A stretch of 52,120 nucleotides of DNA from a virus: IMG/VR virus record IMGVR_UViG_3300021963_000173, positions 1 through 52,120 of that record; one strand, written 5' to 3'. Every line of letters begins with the position of its first letter. Positions within the stretch are counted from its first letter, which is position 1. The notes beneath the pieces are model-generated. The model was not told the DNA's origin. It searched no databases and saw only the letters and a program-made list of their open reading frames with translations. The translations under genes and the position numbers were made by a program. This document shows, piece after piece, positions 1 to 13,600 of this stretch.

Positions 1-989
1 TCACCATTGACATCTAATTCAACTTGAGGTGTTGGATGATTAATCCCAACTCTTTGATTCCTTCCGTCAAGTTTCATTACAATATTTTGTGACCCTTGAT
101 TAGAAATAATAAAATCAATTGATCCACCATTAGAAGTATTTTTAATTACAGATGTTCCTTGTAGAACAGATAAACTAAATCCACTAGTTGATCCTATATT
201 CAATCCTGCATCATTAAGAATACTTTGTTGACCATAAAATTGATTTGCACTATCTCTTCTAGCAAAATTATTTGCGCTAACTGTAGCCACTGACGGACTG
301 GTTACATTTAATGATTCAGCGATTGTTACAATTCCGTAAATTTTAGAAACTGTGTTTGCAATATTTGTATCTGCTGGACCAATAAACTTCTTAGATGATA
401 CGTTAATGCCTGGATTTAATATAGTAAATCCGTCAATAACTCGTTGTGGTTGAAAAGATTCTGTTGATACAATTTTTATAGCTTCATCATTGGCGTATTC
501 AATTGAAACTAAATGTTTAACACCAGATGAATCTTCAAGTTGCTCAACATAAGACCCAGTCTTTTTTCCTGATAGTGCAGTTGGTCCTACTAATACCCAA
601 TTGCTTCCGTTATATAAACTTAACTGCTGTGTTAATGTATCAACCCACAAATCACCTAGTAAAGGATTTTGAGGAATGTTGGTACTTGGTGCAACGTGTG
701 TTCCACCTGCTGGTCTCCAGTTGCTTGTACCGCCAGTAGAATCATTTATGTACAACCTTTTTGTAATGTTATTGTACCAAAGCTGTCCTTCAATACTATT
801 CCCTGGAGATGAAGGACTTGCAAAATTTTCTAATAGATGTACAAAATTCTTAGCAAATGCTACACCATAGTTAGAATAGTTTCTTCCAACCAACGATAAA
901 CTTGTACTGGTTATATTTTCAGTATTATCGTTAACTGTAATTGGACTAGATGATTTACTAGGGTCGCTAAAAGGTATGGTATAAGGCAT
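1..989 (-). CDS. Tail fibre/structural protein, C-terminus cut by window edge
   Basis: Open frame read leftward from an ATG at 987-989 and still open at base 1, giving at least 329 residues without a stop. It carries two copies of a short module common in marine phage fibres (GQLWYNNITKRLY and GDLWVDTLTQQLSLYNGSNW), so residues of roughly 65-140 form a W/Y-rich beta repeat. The last visible residues, QRVGINHPTPQVELDVNG, are the typical entry into a fibre-tip region found in phage fibres and adhesins. It starts 3 bases after the stop of the 223-residue gene, so it is the next gene in the tail operon. I infer a virion fibre or baseplate-attached protein; the exact role is not known and the missing end may hold the receptor-binding tip. 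Confidence 0.75.
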   Translation of the reverse strand, partial: MPYTIPFSDPSKSSSPITVNDNTENITSTSLSLVGRNYSNYGVAFAKNFVHLLENFASPSSPGNSIEGQLWYNNITKRLYINDSTGGTSNWRPAGGTHVAPSTNIPQNPLLGDLWVDTLTQQLSLYNGSNWVLVGPTALSGKKTGSYVEQLEDSSGVKHLVSIEYANDEAIKIVSTESFQPQRVIDGFTILNPGINVSSKKFIGPADTNIANTVSKIYGIVTIAESLNVTSPSVATVSANNFARRDSANQFYGQQSILNDAGLNIGSTSGFSLSVLQGTSVIKNTSNGGSIDFIISNQGSQNIVMKLDGRNQRVGINHPTPQVELDVNG

Positions 990-991
990 CT

Positions 992-1663
992 TTAGGTCTC
1001 ACTAAATGTAGTCAAAGTTTGAATACGAACAGTATAATCTATTTGAATCAATCTATTCAAAGCCTTTTGGACTGGGTGGAAAATAACGTGTGTTAACAAT
1101 CTTCCATTTCCTTCTACTAGATCTTGACTACTTGCTCTTAGACCAATTTCGTCAAAAACAAAATCGCTGTTCATATTTTGTGCATTATCATAGGCAGCTT
1201 GACCACTTGGCTCACCGTAATCTAATAAAACACTACAAAAAATGTCAGTATAAACCGTGCCTCTTACGTGACGTATTTCAGTAAAATTTCTTGTTGGATC
1301 TATATTTGATGTATTTTTTGGGTCAATAATTTTATAATAAGTTTGATTGTAAAGACCTGAGTTAACACCAACATTATTAGGTGTTAAATAGGTTATAATT
1401 CCATTAGGATCAACGGTGCTACCGCCATTTCCAAAACTCATACCTTCAATAATACCATACCCTTGATTGGCTAGTGCGGCAGCAAGGGCTACACTCATAT
1501 TTTCATAATGAATGGCGTTCCTTTTATCTATATAAACTTCCTTAGTTTCAGGGTCAAATATTTTAATATGACCCTCAATATGAAAGCCCGCTTGTTCATT
1601 TACGCCCGATTCTTGCGTATTTTCTGACGTTTTTTCGTTCATTTCATCAACCTTATTATCCAT
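992..1663 (-). CDS. Putative baseplate/tail structural protein (223 aa)
   Basis: Residues 1-25 are polar and low-complexity. After that comes a conserved-looking domain with GHIKIFDPETKEV, KRNAIHYENMS, FGNGGSTVDPNG, LDYGEPSGQ and FVFDEIGL. I recognise this pattern from uncharacterised structural proteins of marine T4-like phages but cannot tie it to a numbered T4 gene. It lies directly after the giant wedge protein, where T4 keeps gp8-gp10, which suggests a small wedge or fibre-attachment protein. Start choice: the ATG at 1661-1663 lies 4 bases after a late-promoter octamer, so it would begin a leaderless message. Met8 at 1640-1642 has AAGG 8 bases upstream and is a credible alternative start (216 aa). 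Confidence 0.7.
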   Translation of the reverse strand: MDNKVDEMNEKTSENTQESGVNEQAGFHIEGHIKIFDPETKEVYIDKRNAIHYENMSVALAAALANQGYGIIEGMSFGNGGSTVDPNGIITYLTPNNVGVNSGLYNQTYYKIIDPKNTSNIDPTRNFTEIRHVRGTVYTDIFCSVLLDYGEPSGQAAYDNAQNMNSDFVFDEIGLRASSQDLVEGNGRLLTHVIFHPVQKALNRLIQIDYTVRIQTLTTFSET

Positions 1664-1667
1664 AGTA

Positions 1668-1675
1668 ATATTTAT
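1668..1675 (-). promoter_or_regulatory. Late promoter octamer ATAAATAT
   Basis: On the minus strand the sequence reads GATAAATATTACTATGG. Aligned to T4 TATAAATA (-13 to -6), +1 falls on the A of the ATG at 1663. This gives either a leaderless message or initiation at Met8 after an AAGG site. Confidence 0.55.
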
Positions 1676-1696
1676 CCAGCATCTTTATCAAAGCAG

Positions 1697-4600
1697 TTAA
1701 TCAACATTTGACGCATAATAGTTTCTGTCTGGCAGTTCTGCAGAGAATTCTTGTAAGAACTTGGCTTGAACAGTATTATCTTGCTGTAACGTTTGATCTC
1801 CATTAAGTGTGTACCAAATTTTTCCAGTTTTTTGCACCACACGAATTTGCAAATCTGGAATTATATTATTTGCTTCGTCCCTCATTAGGGAGTTAGTATT
1901 GATTTGTAAAATATAACTTCCATTTACTTTAGACACAGTAAAATCTGGATCTATCTCAATATCCCCTGTTTGACCTTGACTGTTAGTTTCATTAGAATCA
2001 AGTGTTATAGAAAAGTCGTGTTTAATTAACGGATTATTAGATTTAGCGGGCTTTAGTAATACTCGACCTGCCATATAAACTGTAATTTGATCCTCATAAG
2101 GGATTTGATCCGTAAAATTAAATTCGTCAATTAGAGCGTACTCGCCTAGTTCACCATCTGCAAGTGAGATCCAAAATCCGTTGCTATATCTTTCATATTG
2201 ATCCATTTGTTCATTATATCGGAAGTTAGAAGGGGTAGTAACTGTTTGAACAACAGATCCTTCTTTATAAGGAACAGTCTCACTTTGGGACACATTAAAA
2301 ACTTTACTACCTGCAGGGTAAACCTCTGCTGATCCAGTTCCACTGGTACCCCTAGTCAAATTAGATAGAACATTCCCATTTACAGACTTAAATTCAATTC
2401 GTTCACCGCCAATAAAAATAACGCCTGATCTAGTACTGTTGGTTTCTAACACTCCAAAAATGGAAGCATCTTGAACACGAATTTCCCTATCAGTAATCAA
2501 CAAAGGGCTAGTCAAAGAAGTAGTATTTTTCTTTGAAATTCTCTTAAATTGAACAGTATTAGTCATATCTTTAAACAAACGATAAGCTATAGGATCAACA
2601 GAAGTAACATCACTGATACTAGTAATAACTATTCTATCAGAATCAAGAATATCAAACTTATCAGAAAGTTTAACATAATAATTGTCTCTAATATCATAAT
2701 CCACGTTTGGTATCAATGGACGACCATTTAAGTCAACCCAAACATTGTTTATACTTAAAATTCTTCTGCTAACTTTGTATTCATTTAACAGTCTTTGACC
2801 TTTAAATACTTCTCTTCTCATTAGATTGCCGTCGTGGTTGGTATACGTGGTAACCACTATTTTTTGACCAGCTTCTAAATTTGCAAAGTTTGTAAAGATG
2901 ATTTGGCCATTTCTTATTAGATATTCTGCACCTCTCAATACGCTAATTGCAATAACATCACCAGCAAACGCAACACCAGAACTTAGTTGTACTGAGTTAG
3001 TAACATTATCAAATTCGTAGTCCCTATTTGTTGCCATAATTTTACCATTTCGATAAACTTCAATATCTGAAACCGATAAAGAGCGCGATATATAAGGGAA
3101 GTTTTTACCAAGTTCAAATGTTTGAGAATCTTGCGTTACCTCATAATATTCAGTTTCTGGTGGTAACAATCTTTGTCTAGGAAGGGCTTCCCAATAAAGT
3201 CCGGAATAGTCTTCATCTGGTCTATTTCCAGTATGTAATGACCAAAGAAGATTATTATTAGGAGTGTTAGATGTATTATTAGAAACATGAGCACTGACAC
3301 AGATATATCTATTATTTCCAAAATTAACAACGTCACCTAATACATAGTTAGTTGCTAACGCCCAAGAAGAGAAAGTTACTCCATTTAAACTATAGTAACT
3401 CTTGTGACCTAAAACACAGACATAAGATCTATTAAAGAATAATACAGTGTCATTCACATTGTACTCAATTCCATCTTCCCAACTGCCTTTCCAATTTATA
3501 CTAGAAGGCGTTAATCTTGTCACTGCTGCCATAACATGCAATGGTTCAATGTCTCCTGGCGGTCTAGTTAAAAGGTATGTATTATCATATGTAATTGAAA
3601 TTTCTTGATTGAATACTTCACTATATGTTTTAACAGATGATGAAAACAATATTACAGTGATTAAGTCCCCTGCACTTAAAGATGGACTGTTATTAATAAC
3701 AACTTTTGCTCTCTTTGATCTATTTGATTTCTTTTCTAATGTTGATGCATTAGGAATTGACAAATAGTAACTTCCAATATCGTCAATACTTACATTTAAA
3801 TCAATTTCAATCAAATTAGAAGTGCTATCAGAAGGAGTAACAATATAATTTACTCTATTCAATATGTTACTTCCACCAATAGACATATTCTGTATAGTAA
3901 CTGAAATTTTGTCAACTAAATTAGCAGTGCTTATTCCGTAATCAGTAGTAGTTAGAGTTACTAAAGAGTTGCCGTTTCCTAAAGATGCGACTGTAAAATC
4001 AGTACTTCTATCTAATAGGAAATTATTTACGTAAACATCAATAGATTGGTTACTGTCAATATAACCTGTAATTTCATATGTTGGATTTGTTCCATCATAC
4101 AAGTATTGATATGTTCTAACTAAATTACTTCCTGAACTTGGACTATTAAAAACAGTCATTGACAAGGTATCAAAAATTTCCCCCTTGACTAACTCTTCTG
4201 TTGATGGACTATGTTCTATTGATAAGAATTGTCCTCCATCAACTGATATATCGTCTGGACGTAAACCAGTCGCTGTTCTAAATCTAGTCTCCAAAGCATC
4301 TCTAATTGTTGTAAAATCTCCGCCACTTAAACTGGTGTCAAGGACAAAATCATCAGTTGGCAATGTAACTCCATCACTTAAAGATTGTCTAATTTCAATT
4401 TTAACGCCATTTGCAGGAATTACAGGAAGAGTTATTCTACTAGTTGTTCCATTAGAAATAATAGTCTTAAACAATGCATCATTATTTTTTTGATCAGGGG
4501 TCCCAAAATATTCGTCATCAACACGAACACCATTAAAGTAAAAGTTTATTTGTACACCCTGTAAAGGAACGTACCCTAAATCGTATGTGGTTGTTACTCC

Positions 4601-7600
4601 GTCACTGACAACTAATAAATCTTTATAGTCATTAACAAATGTGTCCCAACCCTGTGTAAACCAAGGCAATCCATCCCAACCACTACTTACACTAAAGTTT
4701 AATCCTTGAACTTGAACGCCACCAAATTCAACACCTTTCATTAATTGAGTGATATCTTTGCCTGGCATGCCAACGGTTGGTTGATAACTGGTAATAATTC
4801 TATCAACTGCATTTTGAATATTAATATTTTTTGCATATTGAACAGTTATTATAGAACCAACTGTTGGAACATTTTTAAATTTAATATAACCAATGAACTT
4901 ATTATGGCTCACTTCAGATTGTACTAATTGTATTAAGTAATCTGAATAAGGAACTGTATAGCCAACATTTGTAATACTATTAATTGAAGTAATAACAATT
5001 TTTTGATTATCTAATTCTGGTGGGAAGGTTAATTGGAATGTATCCTTATAGCTTTCTGTAGTTTGCTCAAAAATATCCTTAGTATATAAGAAATTCTTGA
5101 TATATTGAATTCTCAAACTTTGATTAGCTGGCAAGGCAACATTGAAGGTTATGATTGTACTCAAATCTGTTCTAAACGTAACTCTATACGCATCTTCTCC
5201 AACTTCCACTTCATTAATCAAAACTTTAATAGTTTCTTTATCTTGCATTGCAGGATAGTTATCGTCAGAATCGTCAACGGGATAGGTTAATACATAATTT
5301 AATGTAATTCCGTCAGTTGTAAAATTACGACTATAATATTGACCAGTGAATAATCCTTTATCAGAAGTCCTATCAAATCTTAATTTAACCTCGCTTGTTC
5401 TAATATAATCATTGAACAACTCTGCACTGGCTTTTGCCTGTACAAAATCTGTGTCATAATTTCCGCCACCTACTACAACTACGTTAGGAGTCAATAAGTA
5501 ACCTGTACCTGGATTAGTAACTACGATTTCAGATAATTTTCCATTACTAATACGTGCAATAGCAGTTGCTCCTCTACCTACATCTCCTTGGGCAGGGTTA
5601 ATAACAACTTGGGGAGGTAATCGATATCCATTGCCTGAATTGGCTACGTTGATTCGTTTTACACTAAACCCTTTATTGTCACTCCAATATTTGAATGGAT
5701 AAACGCTTTCAATAACAGAAGTAGATGGTATTGTTATATTGCCAGTTACATCAATATAAGAAGGCAAATCAAAATCTGTTACACCAACATTAATAATTTC
5801 TTTAACTTGGTGATTAGTTGTAATTTCTCTAAATTTAGATCTATATGGTTTAATTTCATTAACAAATTCTTCAACATAAGCAAAATCGTTAAATCTGTAA
5901 ATTTCTTTTTGATCTAATAATCCAGCATCAATTATTGGTGTAATAAAACTTGTTTTATAAACCCAATCAACAAAAAGTTGTTCACTTAGAACATATTTTA
6001 TGGCAACAAAAATAAATTTATTCCAATACTGTGCTAAATCTCCAACAAATATATCATTTTTAACGCTTACTAATATTTTTCTTATTTCAGTAGCATTAGA
6101 TTCATCAAAACTGTTTTGATCAAATCCAACAAAACTGTCATACCCAAGACCTGAAACAGATTTATTATATAACTTTTCACTAAATTGGATCGTGCCTCTT
6201 TCCCTATAAATTAAATCATAGTCGCTTAGATAGTTGCCCTTTCCTAATTCAACTTTTCTTAATATTATACTTCTTCCATCTCCTGTATTTCTAATTTTTA
6301 CAGTGTCGTCAATAGAAAAATTAGATGTTGCTAAATCTGATGTAAAATCAATAACAAATTTAGGTGGAATTTCGACACTGTAATCATTAGATACCCAGTC
6401 AACAAAACTCCAATAATTTCTAACATCGTATATTTGACTTATCTTTCTTTCAAAAATATTATTGATGGATTGATAAATTGCCCACTTATTAATTTCTTCA
6501 TCCAATGTTACTAGCACGGAATATGGGCGAACTAATAATTTTGGCGCTGAAGTATAATTAATACCTTGACTTAATATTTTAACTGATACAATTTTACCAG
6601 ACAAATCAATAGCTGTCTGTATTCTAGCACCGGTACCATCTCCAATTACTTCTACGGTTGGAGCAATTTTATAACCAACACCAGAATCAACAATGTTTAC
6701 ATTGACTAATCTTCCATTAATTATTTCTGCTTCTAATTCTCCTGCAATTTTACCAGCAGTTCCAATAGAAGACAAGTCTGCCTTTGACTCTACTATTTCA
6801 TCGTAATAACCGTAACTTTCTAAAGGCACAGCATCATAATCATCTAAATTATCTAAATTAACTTTGCCTACTACATCATTCTTTAGTAAAATGTTATTAA
6901 CAAATACCAATAAAGTTTTTAAAGCCTTTTCTCTATTGACAAACCAACTTTGTCTTGGATTGTTTAAAATGCCATAGCGCATCTTTGGAGACAATCTTGG
7001 ATCAGGAACTGAGTTTCCTAATTGATCTTGCCCTACCAAACTATCAAATAACTTGAGTTCAATCATTGGATCTAACACAGCATATTTGTTATTCTCGTTA
7101 ATTAACTGCCAATGACTATGACGATTGATTTCAACGTCACTATCTCTATAATAAATGTCAATGTTTATCTTTTTAGCATCGAGATCTTTCTTAGTATTTG
7201 CTAGAGCAATACTACTTGGGCTTAAAAAGGAAGCATATTTAATACCTTGTGTTTTTGGATCTTCTATAATTCTTGAACATTCAAAAGAACTAATTGATCT
7301 AAAATTCAAATCTGGAATGGTTATTTTGTTTCTAACCCAGAAGTAGTACACGTTTACAAAATCATTAATGATAGGGTCAAAATATTGATTAATAGAAACT
7401 ACAGTATTATCTGGATTTTTTGGTTGGCCACTAATACCCTGAGCTAATCCATCTTCAGTATCAGCTAAAGTTGCCCATTCACTTGGTCTATAATCACTCT
7501 TGACCCACTCATAGACGTCAACAGTAGCACCTGGGAACAATTTACCCCAGTTATTAATCCTAAATTCTGCAGATCCTTGCTCATACCATACATATCTCAA

Positions 7601-10600
7601 TGTACTCGTGTCTAACCAAAGTTCTCCTACGTGCTCCGCAGTCCAAGTAGTTTTATTATCAACACGATTTTTATTGCCTACATTAACTGCCACAGTATAA
7701 ACAGCAGGATCATAAGGAGTAATATATTTTATTTCTTGAATAACTTTGGTGGGAATTTTTCCTTTAACAGGATCATATATTTCGTAATTTTCTAAAATAT
7801 TCAAAGTATCAGTATTATAGCTGATTACTTTTTTAATCTTGTCTATATCCACTAATCCTTTATCTTGATATCTAGCTTTTGACCAAGACCAAGTGTCAGT
7901 GGAGCCATCATCTTTAGGGCTATTATCAAAGAAAACAACAGTACCTGCATCACTATATGTAACTACTGATGTTATATTTGGGTTGATTTCATCTTGTCCT
8001 TCAACTCTATATTCATATCTTGGAGCACCAACTAAACAGTATTTTCCGTTTGTGGCTAGGCCTGTTCCATACCCATCTGCATCAGAAGCATCACCGCTAA
8101 CTAATGATTCTCCAAATACAAAATAATTTCCTAATTTTTGATACAGGTAAACTAGTCCGCTATCTTGTGCTTTATCAACAAACCTTGTACTACCACTATC
8201 AAATGTAGTCCTTAAAGGTCTCAATGCAGATTTTGGATTTAAAACATATTCAGAACCATATAATTCTTGTGCGTTTATAATTCTTTCAATATATGAATCA
8301 AAGTACATATTTGAGGCTTGATCGCCTCCGGCAGCGGTTACTAATAAAATTTTTCCATCAGGGCTAACTTCAATGTTATTTCCAAACAACTCACCTGGCT
8401 CAGCAGATGGAGATGATATTTTTTGATTTAATACGTATTGTCCTGAAGTATTTTTATTAAGAGCATATACCATTCCTGCATCAAGTTTGTTTTGTGAAGA
8501 ATGATCGCTAGAAATTAATAACAAGCTACCATCTGAAGTCATTGAAATTTTGTCACCAAATCTGTCTTTTCTAGCAGTACCTAATCCAATAATTGTAATA
8601 GGTGTGGTAACATTTTCATTAGCCATTAATTCATTGGCTTTAAAAGTCAATGTTGTTGTAGAAATTCCATCAATTACAAATTCAAAATTATTAAATCTAG
8701 ATCCAGTAACTTGTACTGTTTGTCCAGTTCTAAAACCATCTTGAATAAAATTTCCTCTATTTCTAGTTAATGTGTATTCTGTTGCATCAAAAACAAGTGT
8801 TATTTCAACAGTAGAGTAAGATTTTGACACACCTTTTAATAATAAATCACCTGGCTCAATAAAATCATCTGCAAATATAGATTGTTTTAAAGTATATGTG
8901 TAATTTACAGCATCTTTTTGGAAAACAAATACTGCTCCAATATGCGCCTGTGTTCTATCTTTCAAATAAGAAGGAGCAGAAATTGCCACGATATTCCCAT
9001 CACTGGATGATGCAATGTCCCAACCAAATTCAGATCCTTGATTAATTTGTGTAATTCTAGATCTAAAATCAAAAGGTTGATTATTTAATAATACAACTTG
9101 CCAATCCTCGTTGCTATCTAAGTAGTATATAAATGTTGAGCCAGTTTTTGAATCTTGTCCTGGTGCTGAAACCATTATGAAAGGATTAGTGTTGCCAACT
9201 ATCTTTACTTTATGACCAAAATTTGATGCTCTTTCTGCACTAGGGCTTGCTAATATAATATCAGTTACAAATTCTGCACCAAGATCATCATACTTTACAA
9301 TTTTTATTAACCCTTCATCAAAAATTCCACTTGACTGATAGGTAAAATCAACTGGTTTCTTGATTGGTTCGTTTTCAAATGTAACTCCAGATGATATCCA
9401 TTTAACCCCAGAAGCATTAGGTGCTCCTGTAACAATATACCTTAAAGACAATGATTCGTTTTCCCAAATACCAATTGAGGCGCCGTGGTTTCTAGGCATA
9501 GCCTCAACTATTACTCCGTCTTTAAGAGTTTGAACAGATAATACATCGCTTACATTTTCTTCTACTAGATAACTTTGATCTAATTGAACGTCAGTTGATC
9601 CAAGAACTTCTCTTCGATAAACATAAATTCTACCACCTTCAACATTAGTTGCAGAAACTGCAAAAATATTAGTGACTGGTGCTATAGCTACTGCTTGACC
9701 AAAATATTGTTTGGCTTCTTCTTTGTAAGGTCGCAAAGGGGTAGGAATAGAAGAATTTTCTTTTTCTAAAACTAACCAATTGCCTGTTTCATCATCATCA
9801 ATCCAAACAAATTCACAGTTCTTCCAACGAGCTATTCCAGGTATATTTGCTAATTCGTCTAAATTAGTAAAACGAGTTTTTAAGAAATAATAAAGAGATC
9901 CGTCTAATATAGATTCAGAATCAGGAATATCATTAAACGTTGTACTTACAACAAAAGTATTAGGAGTGTCAATTCCAATAACTTCATATACACCATTCAA
10001 AGGATCTGGCATTCTAGCAACTGAAATAAAATCTCTTAATTTTAAATTATGTGCAACATCGGTTATAAATTGGATTAAATTGTTTGCATTGTCAACTTGA
10101 TAATTGATAATCTTAGAACTAGATTTGGTATACCTTTTAACACTCCAATCTCCCCTTTTATCCATTGCAACCCAAACAGTATCTCCTTCTTGTAAAGAGC
10201 CGCTTGCGCCTAAAGAAAGTATATTATTTTCATATAAAGCAGTAAATGTAACATCATCAATTCTAGGATAACCAGCAGTTGGCAATTTTTGATATTGTAG
10301 ATAACTGGTTCCATTTTCTTTGTTAACGTCTAACGTTGGCCAAGGTGCACCATTGAAGTCAATGGGTTTAATTAACAGACTTGACTGATCTACTGGATAG
10401 CTTCTAGGGGAAGTTATAACATTTTCGCCGTATACAAATTCAAATAATTGAGGATCTTGATTAAATTTATTTTGATCTAGAGAAAATTCTATTTCTTTAT
10501 AAGTATTCTCACCACCAAACATTCCTAATCTAATCGCCCACTCTTCTTGTATAGATAAATGTGATCCCAATGCTTGATTAGATGCTACAGAAAACTTTTC

Positions 10601-13600
10601 TAATGGTGCAACAGTTCCTTTTTCTTTAATAAATCCTTGATAAAACTTATATTGACTTGTTTCATCAACAATTAGACTGTTCAAGTAATTTCTAGGAACA
10701 TAGCCAATTAATTTTTGTGCATACTTTTTTTGGCTATCGTCAAAATTTTCACTTTCTAAACTATAAAAATCTTCAAACTGTGTTATTTTATATTCAAAAT
10801 TAGGAAGTAATTGTGCCACCGGAGCTTTCCCAAGCTCAGACCAATTCTCATAATTAAAAGTTTCTGCAGGAAGTAATTTAGTATTGGCCTGATAATATCT
10901 AGTTTGAAACTTAACAACATCACCAATATTGTAATCAACATTCACTTGCCAATCTTCTATTTTTGCGCTGTCGTACACGAACCCTGGGATATAAAAATCA
11001 CCAGTCCAATTATCAGTAATATATCCAGAAACCTTAAACCTATTTTGTCTATATCCAGAATACGGTTGATATATCAAATCATTAAAAATAGTAAAGTTGT
11101 CAAAGACAACAATATGTTCTTTTTGTACTAGATTTATTTTTACAAAATATATTCCATCATTAGAAATTTTAGATGTATCAATTAAGAAAGTGTTATCATC
11201 TCTGACAATATTGATTCTGTTTTTATCTATTGCACTTCCATCTGATTTCAATAATGAATAATCATAAAATAAATCATTTATATCTTCTACAACTGATTTT
11301 TCACTATAAAACTTTACAGTATCTGCAAAAGGCGCTAAACTAATAACACTATTATTAGCCCAATTTTGTACACTCCAAAATAAGAATTCTTTTCCAGCTA
11401 ACTTCCAATCTGCAACAACTTCTAACTCAGATAAGATTTTATCAAAAATAAATCCTTCAGATTCTAAATAGCTGCCATATCCTAGAATAAAATTAAACAC
11501 CTCTTGAGAAGATTTTAAAATAGTTCCATAAGGAATCAACGTAATAGTATCTTCAAAATTTGATGGGACTGTTGCATCAATTCCACCAATTGTTGGAAGA
11601 TATGGAAGAGGATAATATAGAGCTGGATCAAAAGACTCTTTAGTCAAATGGGTTGACACTGCTCTATAATACTTTTGTCCAACTGATACTATACTTCCAC
11701 CAGTAATATTTGCATTTGGTGCCCAGTATATAAAGGATTCAGTTGTTCCTCCTACTGTAATAACTGGATCATTTGGCGCGGTAATTGCTTTATTAATTTT
11801 AAAATAAGGATTAACATTATCATAACCCTTAATAATGAATCCAGTAGTACCCCTTTCAACAATTATTCCTGACATTGAAAGTGTTTTAATAGGATTGCCA
11901 GTGGATAAAAATAATTGATAATTTTCCTGTGGAACAAAAACTTTATCTACTGTTTTGTAACTGGTAACTGTTTCCAATGCAACATTAAACTTGTCCTTGC
12001 TGGCGAACCCTCCTAATTTATACACTAAATTAGATTTGATATTATTGATATAATTTTTTAATGTAGTAGCAGGAGAAGTATTTCTTAATCTTAGATATTC
12101 TACTATATAAGGAGAATAGCCTGTTGCAAAAACAAATCCTTTGTTAAAGTCTGAATAAATTTTTAAATCTTTAGGAGATATTCTTTGGTTCGTGTCTTTA
12201 TATATTGTTTGATTGGCATTATTAAAAGTATTCCTAGAAGTATCAAAGCACAGAGTTAGATACTTTGCAGGAAGATTCAATGCCATAGCAATTTGAATAG
12301 CAAATGGATATAAATGGCTCCTTCTCCAAGAACTCTCAGCAGGACCCATATCGCCAAACTTCCATTGTTGATATCTTTGAGAAAAGTCAAAATACTTAAC
12401 AACATTTACATCAAATGGATCTTTTAAGTTTCCGTAAGAATCAACAGGCAATATGTTGGATAGGCCTAATCTTTTATATCTACTATCATAACCTTTTCTA
12501 TTGCCATCTCTAATGTAACCATCTTCTAAATCTTTCCACAAAACATCATTACCTGCACTATAAGGTGCTGGTCCGTATGTGGTCTCCCACCAGTCTGGCT
12601 TAATACTGAAACCCAGCATTTCCCAAGGATGAGAATGCGGTCTATCCGTATCAAAATAGTATCTATATATCTTTCTCCATGATCCATTTAAAACTGATTC
12701 TGGATTTAATTCTCCAACAGAGTTAATAAAATTATAGCTGAAATTACCGCCATAGATTTCATTTTCGTTTGTTTCATAGTCAATGTTATAAAGTCCAGTC
12801 CATCTTAAGAACTCTTCTTCAATAGTTTTGTTAACTCGAACTAATTCTTCTTTATTACTTCTAAAAATTCCTGGGACAACATCAATTACATCAAAAATTC
12901 TGTTGTCGTAAAAAGAATTTAAATTATTATAAATCCTTGTTTCTAATTCTAATAATAATAAATCTCTGTCATCGCCAAAACAAACTGTTATTGACCCATC
13001 ATGTCCTTGAATCACATCAGTAGGTTCTAAGTACGTTTCATCTTTGTAAATTTCTGGAATAAATGCAGGATAAAGTCCTAACTTAGTAGGACTGAATGGC
13101 ATGCAAGAACCGTAGATGTTGTTATAGAATTTAATTAAAACTTTGTCATTTAAAGTTAAAGTCCTATCAAATGTAACCAAAGGTTCAACTGTATCAAAAT
13201 GATAATCTTTATCTTTTATTAACAACTCATTGTTTAGATAAACAAGTATTGAATTATTGTTTAATTCTTTAGAGTTATAAATTTTAGATCCATAAGCATA
13301 AGATATAATATTGATGTCTCTAACTGTATATTCATAATCTCTCTTATTCAACCCATAAGGTACCATATCACTATAGTAGAAAGTTGATTTGGTGTTTTTG
13401 TCTTTACTAACATCTGTGATGATATCATCTAATGCAGAAGAAATGGAAGTATAAGAAGGTAAATCAACAAACTTTTGCAGAAGTAAAGTTTTATATCGTT
13501 GATATTCTAGAGCCGCCCAACGAATAGAACTGATAAAATTGATTTGTTTATCGCATAGCATTGCGCCAGCCATTGAAACAAGGCCTTGATGCTGTACAAA

